Shown: in pieces, positions 22,931 to 25,692 of the stretch
How positions within the stretch are numbered: position 1 is the first letter of the stretch
Layout: each line of letters opens with the position of its first letter
Assembly (NCBI GenBank): GCA_047638815.1
Contig: JBLIMR010000041.1
Span: 1 to 25,692 of the forward strand
Source of the DNA: JAJRRH01 sp047638815
Lineage (GTDB): Bacteria > Bacteroidota > Bacteroidia > Flavobacteriales_D > JABDKJ01
Direction of reading: 5' to 3'
Length of the DNA: 25,692 nucleotides
The notes under the pieces: model-generated
Told to the model about the DNA's origin: nothing
Seen by the model: the letters and a program-made list of their open reading frames with translations, nothing else
Databases searched by the model: none
Position numbers and translations under genes: made by a program

Positions 22931-23848
22931 TTATCTATTTCTTCTTAAAAAAGCGATAAGCTCATTTGTGAAAATCTTTGCACCATTTAATTTGAGATGG
23001 GCAGAATCAACAAATAATTCAGGGTCTCGATACTTGGTGCTGCTCGTATCATAATGCATGTATAAAACATCGTCTCCCGCGAGAGATTTCATGCGGTTTT
23101 CAAAGGCGGTATTACTTCTTTTGAAATTTGGTGAAAAACAAAGTGTCAATTCAATGTTTTCAACTTGGCAAACATCTATGATTCGAAGAAACTTCTCACG
23201 CAACATTTGAGATTCACGTTCTATAGGATATTTATTAATGTCATCCTTGTTATTATAAACTCTATCAAATTTGGGTGAAGTGTATGACATGTGCATCGAT
23301 CCATTTTCAAAAATCGAGTCGTTTTTACTAAATAGTTTTGGCCTGAAAGTAAAGTTGCTTCTGTTGAGTTGGTGGAGAATAAATAGATTGCTCAGAATTA
23401 TGTTTTTCTCACCTCTTTCGATCAGTTCATTTTGGACTCGTGGATATGCAACCAATGGGTATAGTCGATCAAATCGAAATTTTATTGAGGATTCAAAAGC
23501 AATGAGTTCATAATAATCATCCACCGCTAGGATTATCTTCTGAGGCTTTTTATTTGCGTGAAGAATTTCTTGTAAAAGGTATTCATGAAAATCCACGTTG
23601 GATCCTGGGTAAGACAAGTTGTAAGTAGAGAGGCCGAGTTCATCTTCAATTTGTTTTGCGACTATGTTTCTTGCACCCCGACTTGAACCTAGAATGTAAA
23701 TGTCAGCATTTAGTTTCCCATTAATTACCTTCTCAAGCCGCTGGTCCACCTCCAGATTTGGGACACGATTTCTTACAAGAATAAAAGCCTTATCCAAGAT
23801 GAAAAAGAGCATGCAAAAAATCAATATTCTAAACAGGAATTTTTTCAT
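22931..23848 (-). CDS. SGNH/GDSL-like protein, partner of the MBOAT acyltransferase
   Basis: A 305-aa protein with an N-terminal signal anchor (FLFRILIFCMLFFILDKAFIL, about 4-24), so it should face the periplasm. An SGNH-hydrolase start motif ILGSSRGARN holds the probable catalytic Ser (residue 55 or 56), and the C-terminal ELFVDSAHLKLNGAKIF gives the Asp-x-x-His pair. Other expected features are NLSYPGSNVDFHEYLLQEIL and KIILAVDDYYEL. Such proteins work with MBOAT membrane acyltransferases (as AlgJ/AlgX with AlgI, or DltD with DltB) to transfer acetyl or another acyl group to an exported polysaccharide. Its ATG overlaps the MBOAT stop by 1 nt (TAATG), strong evidence of a two-gene operon with coupled translation. 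It is convergent with the MerC-domain gene. Confidence 0.82.
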   Translation of the reverse strand: MKKFLFRILIFCMLFFILDKAFILVRNRVPNLEVDQRLEKVINGKLNADIYILGSSRGARNIVAKQIEDELGLSTYNLSYPGSNVDFHEYLLQEILHANKKPQKIILAVDDYYELIAFESSIKFRFDRLYPLVAYPRVQNELIERGEKNIILSNLFILHQLNRSNFTFRPKLFSKNDSIFENGSMHMSYTSPKFDRVYNNKDDINKYPIERESQMLREKFLRIIDVCQVENIELTLCFSPNFKRSNTAFENRMKSLAGDDVLYMHYDTSSTKYRDPELFVDSAHLKLNGAKIFTNELIAFLRRNR

Positions 23849-25284
23849 TAGAATTGGAAATAAATAAATTCTTGTTCAACATCACTGCAATAAAAAATCA
23901 TAACTAGCAGCATAAAGTAAAATGGCCATCGCATATAAACGGGCCAATTGAGTGAGAATTTTTCTAGCGCAAATTTACCTTCTCGACCCATCCATTCCAC
24001 ACCTATGAAAAGAGCAATAAAAAGAACAACAAGTTTGGGTAAATTGACTGGCATACTCAATAATGAAGAATTGAAAATGCCCATGAGATACAGTAACGCA
24101 TGACCGACTGTATCAGCTCTGAAGAATATCCACGCAAGGACAGTTAGTGAAAAAGTTAAAAGGATTTGTAGAGCCTCTTTTGGCATTGGTAGCCATCTGT
24201 TTTTCGCAACAATTTCGATGTTTGATCTATTTCTTTTAGCCAAAAGTAAAGGGAGAAAATAGAGCGCATTTAACCCACCCCATACAATGAATGTCCAGTT
24301 GGCCCCATGCCAAAATCCACTGACTATGAAAATTATAAATGTGTTCCTGACTTTCATCCAGGTACCACCACGGCTACCTCCGAGCGGTATGTATAAGTAG
24401 TCCCTAAACCACGTAGATAGAGAGATGTGCCAACGCCTCCAAAACTCAGCAATATCTCGTGAGAAATACGGAAAGGCGAAGTTTTGCATCAAATCGAATC
24501 CAAATAGACGTGCAGTTCCGATAGCAATATCTGAATAGCCTGAGAAATCCCCATAAATTTGAAAGGCAAAAAATATAGCGCCTAGGAGCAATGAACTTCC
24601 GGACTGATCAGCAGTATTATTAAACATCATGTTCGCATACTCTGCGCAACTGTCAGCGATTACAACTTTTTTGAATAAGCCCCAGAGAATTTGACGAAGT
24701 CCGTCTACGGCCCGAGGATAATTAAATTTTCTGGCAACATAAAATTGGGGTAGGAGATGAGTGGCTCGTTCTATTGGACCAGCAACCAACTGAGGGAAGA
24801 AGCTTACGAAGGCTGTGAATGAAACAAAGTCCTTAGACGAATCCAGCTTTTTACGATAGACATCTATGGTGTAACTAAGTGTTTGAAAGGTATAAAAACT
24901 AATACCCACAGGTAGAACTATATTCAAGCGATTGACGTCAATAGTTGATCCCATGAATTGGAAGGCGTCAACAAAATTGTCAAGGAAAAAATTATAGTAC
25001 TTGAAAAACCCCAAGAAACCTAGATTAACACATATGCTTGTCCAGAGTAACAGCTTCCTCCTACTTTCATTCTCTTCTTTGGAGAGCAAACGTCCAATGC
25101 TGAAATCAACGATAGTGCTGAATAATATGAGGCTGAGAAAACGCCAATCCCACCATCCGTAAAACAGATAACTCGCACCTACGATTAATAGATTTTGTGC
25201 TTTTAGGTTTTTGTTAAACACAAACCAATACAGCCCAAATACAATGGGAAGAAAAATGGCAAAGTCGATGGAGTTAAAAAACAT
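23848..25284 (-). CDS. MBOAT-family O-acyltransferase (AlgI-like)
   Basis: A 478-aa polytopic inner-membrane protein with about ten hydrophobic segments. The MBOAT signatures are PVGISFYTFQTLSYTIDVYR (about 126-146), FFPQLVAGPIERA, YGDFSGYSDIAIGTARLFGF, EFWRRWHISLSTWFRDYLYI, IPLGGSRGG and SGFWHGANWTF, with the conserved catalytic His at residue 326. Length fits AlgI and PatA relatives (about 460-520 aa). It should pass an acyl group, usually acetyl, across the membrane for modification of an exopolysaccharide or other surface glycan by the SGNH partner encoded next. No polysaccharide synthesis genes are in the window, so the glycan is unknown. Confidence 0.93.
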   Translation of the reverse strand: MFFNSIDFAIFLPIVFGLYWFVFNKNLKAQNLLIVGASYLFYGWWDWRFLSLILFSTIVDFSIGRLLSKEENESRRKLLLWTSICVNLGFLGFFKYYNFFLDNFVDAFQFMGSTIDVNRLNIVLPVGISFYTFQTLSYTIDVYRKKLDSSKDFVSFTAFVSFFPQLVAGPIERATHLLPQFYVARKFNYPRAVDGLRQILWGLFKKVVIADSCAEYANMMFNNTADQSGSSLLLGAIFFAFQIYGDFSGYSDIAIGTARLFGFDLMQNFAFPYFSRDIAEFWRRWHISLSTWFRDYLYIPLGGSRGGTWMKVRNTFIIFIVSGFWHGANWTFIVWGGLNALYFLPLLLAKRNRSNIEIVAKNRWLPMPKEALQILLTFSLTVLAWIFFRADTVGHALLYLMGIFNSSLLSMPVNLPKLVVLFIALFIGVEWMGREGKFALEKFSLNWPVYMRWPFYFMLLVMIFYCSDVEQEFIYFQF

Positions 25285-25429
25285 TTAAATCAATAAAGTA
25301 GTGGCTAAGCTAGTTCTTTTTTTAAAGCCATCACATTGACTGTAGTCTCCATTTAGTCAAGGTTCCGTGTTGATAAATATCAAAATGTATTGCCTTAGAA
25401 ATTATGCGTGGAAGTGACTGTTCACGCAA

Positions 25430-25692
25430 TTAATTATTTGCGGTCATTCTGACAATATACTGGTATGGTAGAGTACTTATATCGACTAGCTCATTCGTGA
25501 ATCCTGCATCTTTTAATTCCTCAATCACTTTTTCTGAAGACAATCTATGTTCAGGCGGTGGTCCAAAATCCATTTCTGCATCTTTTCTGAAATCGATGAC
25601 ATATAGCATTCCTCCTTCGCTTAGAATATCTTTTACTTTCTTGAAGTATTCTACTCTATTGTCTATGTGATGATATGTATCGACAATGATGA
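25430..25692 (-). CDS. SAM-dependent methyltransferase, C-terminal part (5' end outside window)
   Basis: The minus-strand frame is open from the right edge to TAA at 25432-25430 (87 full codons). It reads IIVDTYHHIDNRVEYFKKVK, then DILSEGGMLYVIDFRKDAEM, DFGPPPEHRLSSEKVIEELK and LPYQYIVRMTANN. The VDTYHHI..R..YFKKVKDILSEGGMLYVIDF pattern is the motif-post-I to motif-VI region of methyltransf_11/25-type methyltransferases. The SAM-binding motif I is outside. It precedes the MBOAT gene on the same strand by 145 bp, so cotranscription is possible but not shown. Confidence 0.75.
   Translation of the reverse strand, partial: IIVDTYHHIDNRVEYFKKVKDILSEGGMLYVIDFRKDAEMDFGPPPEHRLSSEKVIEELKDAGFTNELVDISTLPYQYIVRMTANN

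Noticed and set aside
25405..25427. GCGTG...CACGC inverted repeat as terminator of the right-edge methyltransferase gene
   Set aside because: The stem is only about five base pairs with mismatches beyond and no T run.

Overview
The window looks like part of a Bacteroidota chromosome, most likely an aquatic or marine lineage near Flavobacteriia, Saprospiria or Cytophagia. The evidence is AT-rich DNA, a type IX secretion C-terminal sorting domain, a Bacteroidota-style secreted protease ending in GEVED and dockerin-like modules, and promoter boxes of the TAnnTTTG type. No tRNA, rRNA, CRISPR array, phage or transposase gene was found.

Left part (1-5630). The C-terminal part of katG enters from the left edge and meets a minus-strand gene pair at a shared hairpin terminator. 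The pair is a cyclopropane-synthase-like methyltransferase followed by a lipoprotein of the alkaline phosphatase superfamily. Next come a two-gene unit of unknown function (a polytopic membrane protein and a 125-aa soluble protein), a SnoaL-like pseudogene with two compensating frameshifts, and a 148-bp inverted-repeat element.

Middle (5635-10103). A LysR-type regulator is divergent from hutH-hutU, the first two steps of histidine degradation. The 77-bp intergenic region holds TTGAT/ATCAA half-sites that overlap candidate promoters in both directions. hutI and hutG are not in the window.

Right of hut (10230-17820). This accessory stretch holds a small membrane protein, a decayed lipoprotein gene, a 1216-aa secreted M9-type collagenase-like metalloprotease, a DoxX-family gene with an in-frame stop, a T9SS-secreted protein with three 53-aa Cys/Asp-rich repeats and a strong terminator, and a GNAT acetyltransferase remnant.

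Right part (17823-25692). A compact minus-strand operon reads TPR protein > phosphosulfolactate synthase (ComA) > DUF368 lipid-carrier translocase-like protein > shikimate dehydrogenase (aroE). Then a Fur/Zur-type repressor is divergent from a MerC-domain protein, with a perfect 8-5-8 palindrome over the merC-side promoter. The window ends with an MBOAT/SGNH O-acetylation pair and the 3' end of a methyltransferase gene.

I see no clearly new defence or mobile system. The points most worth following are the start-codon hairpin of the phosphatase-like gene, the ComA/DUF368 operon, the two regulatory intergenic regions, and the cluster of decaying genes.
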